This document shows, piece by piece, positions 1 to 7,787 of a DNA stretch of 37,437 nucleotides. The DNA comes from a virus. Positions within the stretch are counted from its first letter, which is position 1. Each line of letters starts with the position of its first letter. A model generated the notes under the pieces. It was not told the origin of the DNA and did not search any database. It was given only the letters and a program-made list of their open reading frames with translations. The translations under genes and the position numbers were made by a program. The DNA lies in IMG/VR virus record IMGVR_UViG_3300048927_000735, positions 1 to 37,437 of that record; one strand, written 5' to 3'.

Positions 1-1029
1 ATGCGGTACAACCCTGCACTCGATGGACTGAGAGCCTTGGCCGTGCTGCTGGTCTTGGCGTTCCACGCCCGGATTGAGGGGTTCCACGGCGGGTTCTTCG
101 GGGTCGACGTCTTCTTCGTCCTGTCGGGCTACCTGATTACGCGCCTGCTGGCCGACCAGCACAGCGCCACTGCAACCATCAACGTCCCCGCCTTCTACCT
201 GCGCCGCCTGCGCCGGCTCTATCCGGCACTGCTGCTGTTCCTGGGCGTCTACCTGATCGCCGGGCCATTGGCCTTCCCGAACCGGCAGGGTCACGCGCGC
301 GACGCGCTGGTTGCCGCCACCTACCTTTCCGATTACGGCTTCGCCTTCTGGAAGATTCCGTGGGTGGTCCAGCACACCTGGAGCCTGTCGGTGGAAGAGC
401 ACTTCTACCTGGCCTGGCCGGTTGCCCTGCTGTTGGTTCTGAGGCTGCCCCGCAGGTACTGGACCGTGGTGGTCCTGTCGCTCGCCGCGGCCGCCACCCT
501 GTGGCGTTGGCACGTCGTGTTCAACGTGGACTCGTGGCAACAGCCCTACTACCGGTTCGACACCCGCCTGTCCGGTCTGCTGCTCGGCGCTGCTGCCGGC
601 CTCTGGAAGCCGCAGGTCCCGCGGCTGGCCGCCCCTCTCGGCGGTGCGTTGCTGCTGCTGGCCATGTCGCAGGCATACACGAAGGTCGATACCGCCCTGA
701 CCGTGTGGATGGCCGTGGCTGAGGTCGGTTCGCTGCTGCTGGTGCTGGGTGCCCACCAGGTCCGCCTGCTCGCGTGGGCGCCACTGGTGTGGATCGGGAA
801 GCTGTCCTACGGCATCTACCTGTGGCACTACCCGATCATGCTCTGGCTGCGCGGGCATGACGTGACCGGATTCGAGTGCCTGGCTATCGGCGGTGGCGGC
901 GCCATCCTTGGCGCGGCCCTGTCCTACTTCACAGTAGAACGCTTCGCTCGATCAAGGCGTGCTCACGGCGTAGAAGCTGCCGGGAGCGGACAGGTTGGCG
1001 CACTCGGCCGCGATCCAGGCATCCGATAG
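1..1029 (+). CDS. Membrane O-acyltransferase (acyltransferase-3/OafA type)
   Basis: A 342-residue multi-pass membrane protein of the acyltransferase-3 family, which moves acetyl or other acyl groups onto cell-surface sugars. Visible family marks are the N-terminal PALDGLRALAVLLVLAFHA with the conserved histidine, GFFGVDVFFVLSGYLI, an Arg-rich FYLRRLRRLYP loop, WSLSVEEHFYLAWP, and a C-terminal GKLSYGIYLWHYP followed by YFTVERFAR. About ten hydrophobic helices cover residues 8 to 310. The last 25 residues or so are not family-like and are encoded antisense to the end of the neighbouring tail gene (76-base convergent overlap). Its place beside tail-fibre genes fits serotype conversion of O-antigen in the lysogen, which can block adsorption of related phages. 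The family call is firm; the substrate and the conversion role are inferred. The window begins exactly at its ATG, so its promoter is not visible. Confidence 0.9.
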   Translation: MRYNPALDGLRALAVLLVLAFHARIEGFHGGFFGVDVFFVLSGYLITRLLADQHSATATINVPAFYLRRLRRLYPALLLFLGVYLIAGPLAFPNRQGHARDALVAATYLSDYGFAFWKIPWVVQHTWSLSVEEHFYLAWPVALLLVLRLPRRYWTVVVLSLAAAATLWRWHVVFNVDSWQQPYYRFDTRLSGLLLGAAAGLWKPQVPRLAAPLGGALLLLAMSQAYTKVDTALTVWMAVAEVGSLLLVLGAHQVRLLAWAPLVWIGKLSYGIYLWHYPIMLWLRGHDVTGFECLAIGGGGAILGAALSYFTVERFARSRRAHGVEAAGSGQVGALGRDPGIR

Positions 1030-2667
1030 GGCGCTGGCTCGCAGGTAGACGAAGCCCATCCGTCCCGCGAACATCTCGGCCAGGCTCTGGTCTTCGACAC
1101 CCATATGCAGGGAGACCTTGCCGGTCGGCGCGGTCGTGATAGGCGCGGCGTGGGCTTCTCGAACGCCGTTGTAGAACAGCGATCTGGAGGTCGTGCCCAC
1201 GTACCTTGCGTGGACGCGCGTTTTCGCCCCTGCCGCCGGCGTCGTGGTCGACTCCAGCCAGGTATTGCCCGTGTCCCACAATCCTACCTTGCCCGTCGCA
1301 CCTCGATAGCCGAGCGTCACGCGGTTGGTATTCGCCGTCGTGTTTGCGGTGTAGGAGAGAATCGCCTGGTTGGCCGCGGCAAAGGCGTTGGCGATGATCG
1401 TCGCGCCCATGGTGAAGGTGGCCTGGTTGGTAAGCCCCTGGCCGAGCATGTAGCCGGTGTTGCTGCCGACGACCACCGATTCGAACCCGCCGCCAGCCTC
1501 AGTATTGAGCGGCCGAATGGTATGCAGGACCGTGCCCGTTCCATCGTCGCGCAGTACCAAAAGGTTGTCATCAGTGGACCCCAGCCCTTCGTAATTCCCA
1601 GCGCGGGACGTGGCACCATCAGGGATATCCGTCCATGCGCGCGTAGCCGTATCCAGGTTCTCACTCATACGGAATGTGAAATCTGCTGTATCCCCATTGG
1701 CAAACCACATGTCACGCCAACGGGCTAGGCCCTGAACACGCATGGGCCCCGGGTTACCGCTGCTGGAGCTCTCATATGCGAGGGTACTCAGGTTGTATCG
1801 ATTCAGCTTAAAGGTGGCGCTATCGCTATATCTAGTTGTCCACAGCGCGTTCTGCTCAGCGTTGATGGCGATGGTCGATATCTCGTCGGCCTGCGCCGAA
1901 ACGTCGACCGAGTCGATGAAGGCCAGGGTCGCCGCGTTGAACCGAGCGATGCGCTGGTTCGAGAACACCGTGACGCTGGTGTAGGACTCGACTGGCACGT
2001 AAAGCACGCCGTTGTGAACGTCGGGGTCTCCGCAGTGGTTCGTCCCGTTACCCACATCGCCAACCGGGTTGGCATTTGTCGCAACCAGGTTCCACGAAGC
2101 GTCGTATTTGTTGATGGCGTTCGTGTCAGTCAGGTAGTAGTGAGTGCCATCCCAACACACGCCCTGATGCTCAGTCAGCCCTGTTTTGTCGCTGACCAGT
2201 TCGAACAACTTGATGCGGTTTGACTGCGCCGCGGCAGAACCAACACCGGTCCAGTCTGTCTCGACCAAATTGAACAGGAATACGCGCTGGTAGTCTGCCC
2301 ATACCGCATAGGCACCGTTGGCCGCGTTGTTGGGCACCTTGGCAAGCGACGAATCTCCGTAATGAAGGTCAAATTCTGTGATGGACGAGGCACTCAGAGT
2401 CGCCCGAACAAACATGGCTCCTGCCTTCGCAGCCGGGTCCACACGGACCAGATGGAACGGGATGTCGACCCCGGCCGTAGTCTTCGCCCTGAAATCGCGA
2501 CCGTCTTTGTAGGCCATGCCGGTCCAGACCGCCGGAGGCAGTAAGGATAGGTCAATGTAAACCGGGAAACCGGACATGGCCTCCGTCTGCGCAGGGATGG
2601 TGATGCGCACGCGCTTTTTCGCAGGTGCTCCCCGGAACCGTGCTCCGGCGACCACGCCGGGGATCAC
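952..2667 (-). CDS. Distal tail/fibre protein, 571 aa, GTG start
   Basis: The start is chosen as GTG at 2667, which shares GTGA with the stop of the upstream gene and has GGAGG seven bases before it. A longer ATG reading would overlap the previous gene by 76 bases. The N-terminus (about residues 15 to 110) resembles DUF2341-type beta domains found in sugar-binding and surface proteins. The middle (about 130 to 390) reads like a beta-propeller with repeated hydrophobic strand and loop motifs (HQGVCWDGTHYYLTD, VQGLARWRDMWFANGD, YEGLGSTDDNLLVLRDDG). The C-terminal 150 residues look like a concanavalin/LamG jelly roll (NRVTLGYRG, RSLFYNGVREAH, GRMGFVYLRASALSDAWIAAE). As the last gene of the late unit it is a good candidate for a receptor-binding or fibre-tip protein. 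The domain calls are by eye. Confidence 0.75.
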   Translation of the reverse strand: MIPGVVAGARFRGAPAKKRVRITIPAQTEAMSGFPVYIDLSLLPPAVWTGMAYKDGRDFRAKTTAGVDIPFHLVRVDPAAKAGAMFVRATLSASSITEFDLHYGDSSLAKVPNNAANGAYAVWADYQRVFLFNLVETDWTGVGSAAAQSNRIKLFELVSDKTGLTEHQGVCWDGTHYYLTDTNAINKYDASWNLVATNANPVGDVGNGTNHCGDPDVHNGVLYVPVESYTSVTVFSNQRIARFNAATLAFIDSVDVSAQADEISTIAINAEQNALWTTRYSDSATFKLNRYNLSTLAYESSSSGNPGPMRVQGLARWRDMWFANGDTADFTFRMSENLDTATRAWTDIPDGATSRAGNYEGLGSTDDNLLVLRDDGTGTVLHTIRPLNTEAGGGFESVVVGSNTGYMLGQGLTNQATFTMGATIIANAFAAANQAILSYTANTTANTNRVTLGYRGATGKVGLWDTGNTWLESTTTPAAGAKTRVHARYVGTTSRSLFYNGVREAHAAPITTAPTGKVSLHMGVEDQSLAEMFAGRMGFVYLRASALSDAWIAAECANLSAPGSFYAVSTP

Positions 2668-3104
2668 GGCGCAGCCTCCAGGCTGCCGGCTAGAACCCAC
2701 TCGTCGGTGGCGCGCTTGACCAGAACCGCGGTCGCCCACTGCTTTCGCAGCTTCAGCGTCTCGTCGGTGCGGATCGTCACGCCTGCACCCGCTACCACCG
2801 TCGTCTGCCCTGCCCCGCGCTGGTTGATGTTGCGCACAGCGCCTATCGGGAACGCCACGGTCGAGTTTGGCGGCACAGTGAGGGTGTTGGCGGTTGCCAC
2901 GTCCATCTCGATCCAGTCGCCATCAGCCAGCGCCAGCGTTGCACTGGCGGTCTTCGTGGTGATCGTGACGCCGCTTCCCGTGGTCGCCAGCGCCGCGATC
3001 TGGGCCAACGTCGCTTTCTTGTCGACGCCGCCCTGGACGATCTGACACAGGTCGGCTCCAGAAACGGTAGCTGCTGCGGTGTAATCGGTGGCGTACTTGG
3101 GCAT
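2664..3104 (-). CDS. Small tail-fibre-associated protein, 146 aa
   Basis: Begins MPKYATDYTAAATVSGADLCQIVQGG, which resembles the short N-terminal motif seen in phage fibre proteins that attach fibre subunits. The rest is Thr/Val/Ala-rich with alternating hydrophobic residues typical of beta-helical or beta-sandwich fibre segments. A central motif, SATLALADGDWIEMDVATANTLTVPPNSTVAFPIG, matches the style of phage fibre domains of the form 'tvtvp.ns..fpiGt.i.v.q.gaG.vtv..gaGvt'. The stop overlaps the GTG start of the 571-residue protein, so the two are translationally coupled. AGGTAA lies before the ATG. It is probably a fibre shaft or adaptor; an exact role cannot be given. Confidence 0.72.
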   Translation of the reverse strand: MPKYATDYTAAATVSGADLCQIVQGGVDKKATLAQIAALATTGSGVTITTKTASATLALADGDWIEMDVATANTLTVPPNSTVAFPIGAVRNINQRGAGQTTVVAGAGVTIRTDETLKLRKQWATAVLVKRATDEWVLAGSLEAAP

Positions 3105-3109
3105 GATCG

Positions 3110-3853
3110 TTACCTGTCGAAGTCGTAACCCACCAGCGCGATGGACACCGAGCCTGTGAGTAGGCCCAAGATCGGGCCGATGAGGGGAAGAGAGGCGTTC
3201 AACAGAACCGTGAACTGCCGGTTGGCGTCGAGCGTGATGTCGAGGACCGGGGAGGAGCCGGGGATCGCGGCGTACTGAAAGTTCGTGGACGAAGGGGCGC
3301 CCACGTCCGACCGCGAGGTGTAAAGGGTGAAGTTCGTCGGGTTGAGCACCTGGACGATGGCCCGGTTGGCCGTCACCGGCAGTACCGCAGACAGGTCAAC
3401 AGTCTGCGGCGTGGTGGCCACCAGCCCCGAGAGCAGCATGATCGGCACACTACCGGCCGCAGTCGCCGCGTCCAGCATCACCCGGTTCCCCATCTCGGAC
3501 GGCCGGGTGTGCTTGCCAGGGCGCAGAACGGAGCTGGCGTTGGTGCGGCCGCTGATCAGGTAGCGTCGCGTCGGGTCGCCTGTCTTGCACCGCGCGGTGC
3601 CGAGATACGGAACATCAGGGCCGGTCGTGGACGCTTCCAGCCCCATCAGGCCGCTGCCCATGTCGTAGGCGTACAGGTGGTAGAACGTGTTGGCTGTCGG
3701 GCTGCTTAGCGTCACCGAGGCGCTGCCGTCGCTCAGTACCCGGCCAGTCCCCGGCACGTAGCACATGCCCGGGGACACGCTGACCGTCAGCCCGTTGAGG
3801 CCTACCGAAGCTTGCAGGCCGCGGATGATGGAGATAGAGGGATCGAGCGCCAT
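3110..3853 (-). CDS. Tail/baseplate-like structural protein, 247 aa
   Basis: A beta-rich protein starting MALDPSISIIRGLQASVGLNGLTVSVSPGMCYVPGTGRVL. This is a pattern common in phage tail proteins that begin with a coordinate-like or 'quantity' domain (SVSPGxxYVPGtGrvl..s...vtls..anTfyHlYaYd). The second half (about 120 to 247) has strand-rich Val/Ile/Thr sequence and no catalytic motif. The stop is TAA, and the start ATG at 3853 shares its A with the TGA stop of the upstream gene (TGATG), so it belongs to one co-translated tail cassette with its neighbours. The gene clearly codes. The precise structural role is not recognisable from sequence alone. Confidence 0.72.
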   Translation of the reverse strand: MALDPSISIIRGLQASVGLNGLTVSVSPGMCYVPGTGRVLSDGSASVTLSSPTANTFYHLYAYDMGSGLMGLEASTTGPDVPYLGTARCKTGDPTRRYLISGRTNASSVLRPGKHTRPSEMGNRVMLDAATAAGSVPIMLLSGLVATTPQTVDLSAVLPVTANRAIVQVLNPTNFTLYTSRSDVGAPSSTNFQYAAIPGSSPVLDITLDANRQFTVLLNASLPLIGPILGLLTGSVSIALVGYDFDR

Positions 3854-4791
3854 CAGTTCGCGATGCTCCGGTCAGAGAAGCGGCGCCATTTCGTGCCGCT
3901 TGCTACGGTCGAGTCGTACCAGCAGGGCTCGCGACCGCCTGCCAGGTCCGTGATTGCCACCATCTGGAAGTCGGCGACACCTGTCAGCGCGTTGGCTGCG
4001 GCCAGCGTCATCGGCGCCAAGGCGTTGATGGTGGCCAAGGACCAAGTCCCAGCCGTCGCTCTGAGGGGGACGCCAGCGCCTGTCAGTGCCGCGATTGCGG
4101 CCAGGTCAGAGTCCAGCGGCTGGTAGTCGGGCACGTTGTAGAGCCACGACCACGGGACGGCAGGCGTGTTCTGCCGCAGAGGTTGGCCTAGCTGGTCGGT
4201 CAGCAGGTTGCCAAGCTGGTCGGTAAGCTGCGGGAATAGCGGGTTGTCGCCACTGCCGCCCGTCGCAGAAATGATCGGCCGCCGCGGGTCGGTCTTGTCT
4301 ATCGTGACGTTGGTCCCGGCGATTACATCCTGCAGAGCCGTATCGGCCAGCCCGAGTGAGACGAGGACGGAGGGAGCCAAGGCCAATACGACGACCCCAT
4401 CCGTTCCCGTTGTCTTGGTGATCTGGTTCGTTGTCCCAGAGATCGCGCTGGAGATCGCAAACCAACCCTTCGCACCCGTCGGCCCTGTGCCGTAGTACAT
4501 CGTGTTGCCGGGAGCGTTGCTGTCGTTCTGCAGCGTGATGATCACCGCCCCGCCTGGCTGCGGGATGCCCTGGACACCGATTGAGCCCTGTCCCAGCAAC
4601 TGGAAACTCAGCGACTGGCCATCCTCCAGCTGCGCCACCCGAGCGGCCAGTTGGGCGTAAAGCTCGGCCAGATCCTGTTGTGTCTGCGCCGAGGCCAGCT
4701 TGAGGAAGAAGTCCAGCCACGCCCGGGTCACATGGCCGCCATTCCCCGCGATTGGCTCCGCAATGCGCGGTACGTCAGCCGGGGATGCCAT
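3853..4791 (-). CDS. Tail fibre-type protein with N-terminal coiled coil, 312 aa
   Basis: The start is taken at ATG 4791, overlapping the upstream TGA as TGATG; an in-frame ATG ten codons earlier would overlap more and lacks a better ribosome site. Residues 1 to 60 include HVTRAWLDFFLKLASAQTQQDLAELYAQLAARVAQLEDG, a heptad-like helical stretch typical of trimeric fibre stems. Residues 60 to 160 contain a Thr/Ile-rich region (QITKTTGTDGVVVLALAPS) of the type repeated in siphovirus and podovirus fibre proteins. The C-terminus (MVAITDLAGGREPCWYDSTVASGTKWRRFSDRSIAN) matches a frequent phage motif in which a parameter such as W..FSD.s is reported at the end of fibre proteins. It is most likely a stem or adaptor between the tailspike-like protein and the distal proteins. 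Confidence 0.72.
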   Translation of the reverse strand: MASPADVPRIAEPIAGNGGHVTRAWLDFFLKLASAQTQQDLAELYAQLAARVAQLEDGQSLSFQLLGQGSIGVQGIPQPGGAVIITLQNDSNAPGNTMYYGTGPTGAKGWFAISSAISGTTNQITKTTGTDGVVVLALAPSVLVSLGLADTALQDVIAGTNVTIDKTDPRRPIISATGGSGDNPLFPQLTDQLGNLLTDQLGQPLRQNTPAVPWSWLYNVPDYQPLDSDLAAIAALTGAGVPLRATAGTWSLATINALAPMTLAAANALTGVADFQMVAITDLAGGREPCWYDSTVASGTKWRRFSDRSIAN

Positions 4792-5576
4792 CAGGCGGCG
4801 ACCTTGCCCACCGCACGCCACATGATCGGGATCGGGCTGGTCAGGTTGTACTGCGACCGGGTGTCATCGATGCCCAGGTCCCATGCGATGGTGGCGCCGG
4901 TCGTGCTGACCGCGGACACGCCGATATCGCCGATGTAGCCCGCCGAGACGACGCCGGAGCCCTTGTTGATCGTGACCTGCAGGTTCGGGACCGTGAGGTA
5001 CGGGACGGGGAACGTGATGCTGCCGGTGGCGATCTGCGCGGCGCTCGCCGGGATCGAGGCAGTGCCCCACTGGTCCAGATTGGTCCCGACCTTGGTGAAG
5101 TTGTCCCCGAAGCTGTAGTTGGGCGTCGGGATTGGCGTCGGCGCCTGAAGGATGTAGGTGCCGCCATTCGCGACCGGGATGTACCCGTCCGAGCCGGTCG
5201 GGTCCGGCATCTGAAGGATCGAGCCCCACGACAGGATCGAGCCGTCGTTGGTCAGGAACTGGCCCGAAGGCAGCGGGGTCGGGATGGTCAGTCCACCAGC
5301 GGCCCCGTCGCTCACGTCTCGGGTCCAGATCACGGCGCCCAGCGAGTCACGCAGGACGACCGAATACGCCCCGCTCAGCCAGATGTTCACGTTGGCGCGC
5401 CCGGACGAATCCAGGGGCACCGGGTTCGTGTTCGGGATGGTCAGGCCCTGATCCGACCAGGTCATTTTGGGCGTGCTGGTGCCCTGTTCGAAGAACGCCA
5501 GGAACCCGCCCGCCACCGGCTGGTTGCTGAGCAGATCGAAATACGTGGGGTTCGGGTCGTAAAAACGTCCGCTCAT
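4791..5576 (-). CDS. Tailspike-like N-terminal head-binding protein, 261 aa
   Basis: Start at ATG 5576 with GGAGC just upstream; the longer in-frame reading to 5699 would run through a terminator hairpin. Residues 1 to 85 carry the common podovirus tail-fibre attachment pattern: FYDPNPTYFDLLSNQPVAGGFLAFFEQGTSTP, then TWSDQGLTIPNTNPVPLDSSGRANVNIWLSGAYSVVLRDSLGAVIWTRD. This domain joins spikes or fibres to the virion tail hub. The remainder (about 100 to 261) is beta-rich, with no recognisable depolymerase or pectate-lyase repeats, and is far shorter than the P22 tailspike. The protein therefore looks like an adaptor on which the following proteins are mounted, rather than a full enzyme spike. 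Confidence 0.8.
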   Translation of the reverse strand: MSGRFYDPNPTYFDLLSNQPVAGGFLAFFEQGTSTPKMTWSDQGLTIPNTNPVPLDSSGRANVNIWLSGAYSVVLRDSLGAVIWTRDVSDGAAGGLTIPTPLPSGQFLTNDGSILSWGSILQMPDPTGSDGYIPVANGGTYILQAPTPIPTPNYSFGDNFTKVGTNLDQWGTASIPASAAQIATGSITFPVPYLTVPNLQVTINKGSGVVSAGYIGDIGVSAVSTTGATIAWDLGIDDTRSQYNLTSPIPIMWRAVGKVAA

Positions 5577-5592
5577 GGGTGCTCCAGGCAAT

Positions 5593-5616
5593 AAAAAAGC
5601 CCGCTCAGGGCGGGCT
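5593..5616 (-). terminator. Intrinsic terminator (minus strand)
   Basis: On the minus strand a perfect 7-bp stem AGCCCGC/GCGGGCT with a 5-base loop is followed by six T residues. It lies between the end of the gp16-like gene and the start of the tail-fibre cassette, so fibre genes need either read-through (Q-type antitermination) or their own promoter. There is no T run on the plus-strand side. Confidence 0.85.
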
Positions 5617-5679
5617 GTGGATAACGCAGCGGTGGTCCGGCGGTGGTAGCATTCGGCGATCCATCCAAGGACGACCCCG

Positions 5680-5838
5680 ATGAACTGGCTATACGCCATT
5701 GCCCTGAAGGCTGTCTTCGTGCCGGTGTTCGCCTACCTGTACTGGCTTCTGGCCATCAAGGGCGGCAACAAGCTGGTGAAGTTCCTCGTGCCCAGCAAGA
5801 AATGGCGCGAGATCCTGACCAAGGAACGCTACTTCTAA
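5680..5838 (+). CDS. Small opposite-strand membrane protein, 52 aa (moron-like)
   Basis: ATG at 5680 with AAGGA nine bases upstream encodes a 52-residue protein, MNWLYAIALKAVFVPVFAYL onward. One hydrophobic helix spans about residues 4 to 26, followed by a basic cytoplasmic-type tail rich in Lys and Arg (KFLVPSKKWREILTKERYF). It is the only plus-strand gene inside the 26-kb minus-strand block. It ends with a 4-base convergent overlap on the stop of the gp16-like gene and begins just after a minus-strand terminator. Reversed orientation, small size and a membrane anchor are the usual signs of a phage moron expressed independently in the lysogen. No family is recognised and no clear promoter boxes are seen; superinfection exclusion is only a guess. 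Confidence 0.65.
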   Translation: MNWLYAIALKAVFVPVFAYLYWLLAIKGGNKLVKFLVPSKKWREILTKERYF

Positions 5839-7787
5839 TCGGTCGCCGGCTGGGCAGATCGGCCGGTCGTCATCGCAAGCTGTTCCAGCGCTCCGCGCAC
5901 AGCAGATGCACCAGCCGGCGGCAGTGCATTGAGCACGCGCCGAGCCTCTTCCGGGTTCGCAAGCAGGTAGGCCAGTCGCTCCTTCAACTGGTCGTTCTTG
6001 CTCTTGTCCAGGATGTCGAGCAGGTCGCCAACATAGCGGCCACCGGGCATCAGCCCCATTGCTTCACGTCCTGCACCCTTGGCGATTCGGTCTTGCACGC
6101 CAAGACGCTCGAAGGTCTGGGAGTTGCCGCCGCTGCCGGCCGTGGCTCGGAATGCCTGCCGCTCGAGATCGTCCTGAATCGACTTAATGATCGCGATATC
6201 GCCGGGGCGAAGGATATCCGCAGCCTTGGCCTTCTTGAAGCCTGTGGCCTTGGCAGCAACGTCGTCCAGAGAGCGCGACGCCTTGCTGAACTGCGCCGGC
6301 GTCAGGACCTGCACGCCCGTCACCGGGTCCATAACCGCACCGCCGGAGCCTCGCCCGGTCAGCGCTTGGCCGACCTGCATACGGTTGATCGGGCCGGACA
6401 TCTCACGGTACTTCTCCAGGTACTGCGAGAAGCTGGGGGAGGCATCTGCGAGCTTGGAGTCCAGCGCGCCTTTGATCTGCATCAGCTCCTTCGTAGCAGC
6501 CTTGGCATACGACTTGTCGCTGCCCGCCTTCCCGCTCAGGAGGTCATCGATGTACTTGCGCGTGCCGTAGAGGCTGAACACATCGTCGCCCGCCTCATCC
6601 AGAGAGCGCTGAACATCCAGAAGGGCTGACTGGACCGAGGGACGGGTCGCAGTGGATTCCAACTGACGATCCAGAACGCTGCGGACCGCGGCCACATCAA
6701 CGCCTCGGTCCTGCATGGCCTGCTCTCGCAGCGCCTTGGTGTCCTGGTTTCGCGCGCGAGTTGCGGCCGCCAGCGCGGTTTCGTCTTGAGCGAACGTCTC
6801 CAGAGCGCGGACGCGCGCAGCATTGTTGGCTCGGTCGATCGCGTCGAACTGCCCGCCGGTGCTGCGCGAGGTTCGTTCGAGGCGCGCGATCCCCGGATCA
6901 AGCGTTTCCTCGGCAAGTGTGCGCTGTACGCCGTCAACCTGAGACGGGGCAACCCTCTGCAGTGCAGCGGGGTCTGAAGCCTCGCGCATCAGGACCTGCG
7001 CGGCGCCACGATCAGCGGTCGAGAGTCCGCCGCGGCCAAGGCCAGCCAGTGCGTTGTAGGTCGCGCCCCCCAGCTTTGCCAAACCTGCACCACCGCCGCC
7101 ACCGGCCAGGCCGACGAGTGCATTCACTCCGCGCTCTTCGGTGCTGGCGGCTGGTTGGATTGAACCGATGACGGCACCCTGCAGCGCATTGCCTCGGATG
7201 GTGGTGGGAAGCAGCGCCGGGGCCGCTGCTGTCCCACGTGCGGCGAGGCCCGGCCCGAGAAGCTGAGCGATCGTGCCAAGAACGTTGCCGGACATGCCTG
7301 CACCGGTATCCAGCAGCGGTCGGTCAAGCTCTCGCCGGTCGGCAGTCTCCTGTCGCATCTGCTGGCGCGCTTGGCCCAGCTCCGACAACCCGCCAAGGGC
7401 GCTCTCGGTGAATCCCCGGCCCTGCAGCAGCCCGAGGACACCAGAGTTGATCGCCGCCCACCCGGTGGGCTGGCCCTCAACCGCTGACTGCTTCAGGCCC
7501 TGATACGTGTCGACTAGGGACTTCCCCACGCCGGCACTGAAACGATCAAGGCCGCTCATAGAATCGGTCGGATTCGCGGCGGCCTGCTGCACCGCTCGGT
7601 CACTCTCGCGAACGCCGCCAACGATATCGATCTCAAGCGGCTCCTGGCCGCCTTCATCAACGATAGGGTCCTGGTCCCAAGGTGCGCTCGATCCCTGCTC
7701 AGGGGCAGCAGGCGCGACCATCGACGGGACGGGCTGAGTCGCTGGGGCAGCGGCTACAATTTCGTCCTCATCCCAAGGATTGGCCAT
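5835..7787 (-). CDS. P22 gp16-like ejection protein, 650 aa
   Basis: Third in the conserved gp7-gp20-gp16 order and close to the usual P22 gp16 length (609 residues). It begins with an acidic low-complexity segment (MANPWDEDEIVAAAP and a second PWDQDPI copy), typical of internal virion proteins that leave the capsid with the DNA. Residues 130 to 240 hold Gly/Ala-rich, potentially membrane-active stretches (GNVLGTIAQLLGPGLAARG, GLAGGGGGAGLAKLGG). Long charged helices follow from about 250 to 640. The start shares TGATG with the stop of the gp20-like gene. By analogy it would be packed inside the head and help translocate DNA across the inner membrane. The call rests mainly on synteny, length and composition. 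Confidence 0.78.
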   Translation of the reverse strand: MANPWDEDEIVAAAPATQPVPSMVAPAAPEQGSSAPWDQDPIVDEGGQEPLEIDIVGGVRESDRAVQQAAANPTDSMSGLDRFSAGVGKSLVDTYQGLKQSAVEGQPTGWAAINSGVLGLLQGRGFTESALGGLSELGQARQQMRQETADRRELDRPLLDTGAGMSGNVLGTIAQLLGPGLAARGTAAAPALLPTTIRGNALQGAVIGSIQPAASTEERGVNALVGLAGGGGGAGLAKLGGATYNALAGLGRGGLSTADRGAAQVLMREASDPAALQRVAPSQVDGVQRTLAEETLDPGIARLERTSRSTGGQFDAIDRANNAARVRALETFAQDETALAAATRARNQDTKALREQAMQDRGVDVAAVRSVLDRQLESTATRPSVQSALLDVQRSLDEAGDDVFSLYGTRKYIDDLLSGKAGSDKSYAKAATKELMQIKGALDSKLADASPSFSQYLEKYREMSGPINRMQVGQALTGRGSGGAVMDPVTGVQVLTPAQFSKASRSLDDVAAKATGFKKAKAADILRPGDIAIIKSIQDDLERQAFRATAGSGGNSQTFERLGVQDRIAKGAGREAMGLMPGGRYVGDLLDILDKSKNDQLKERLAYLLANPEEARRVLNALPPAGASAVRGALEQLAMTTGRSAQPATD

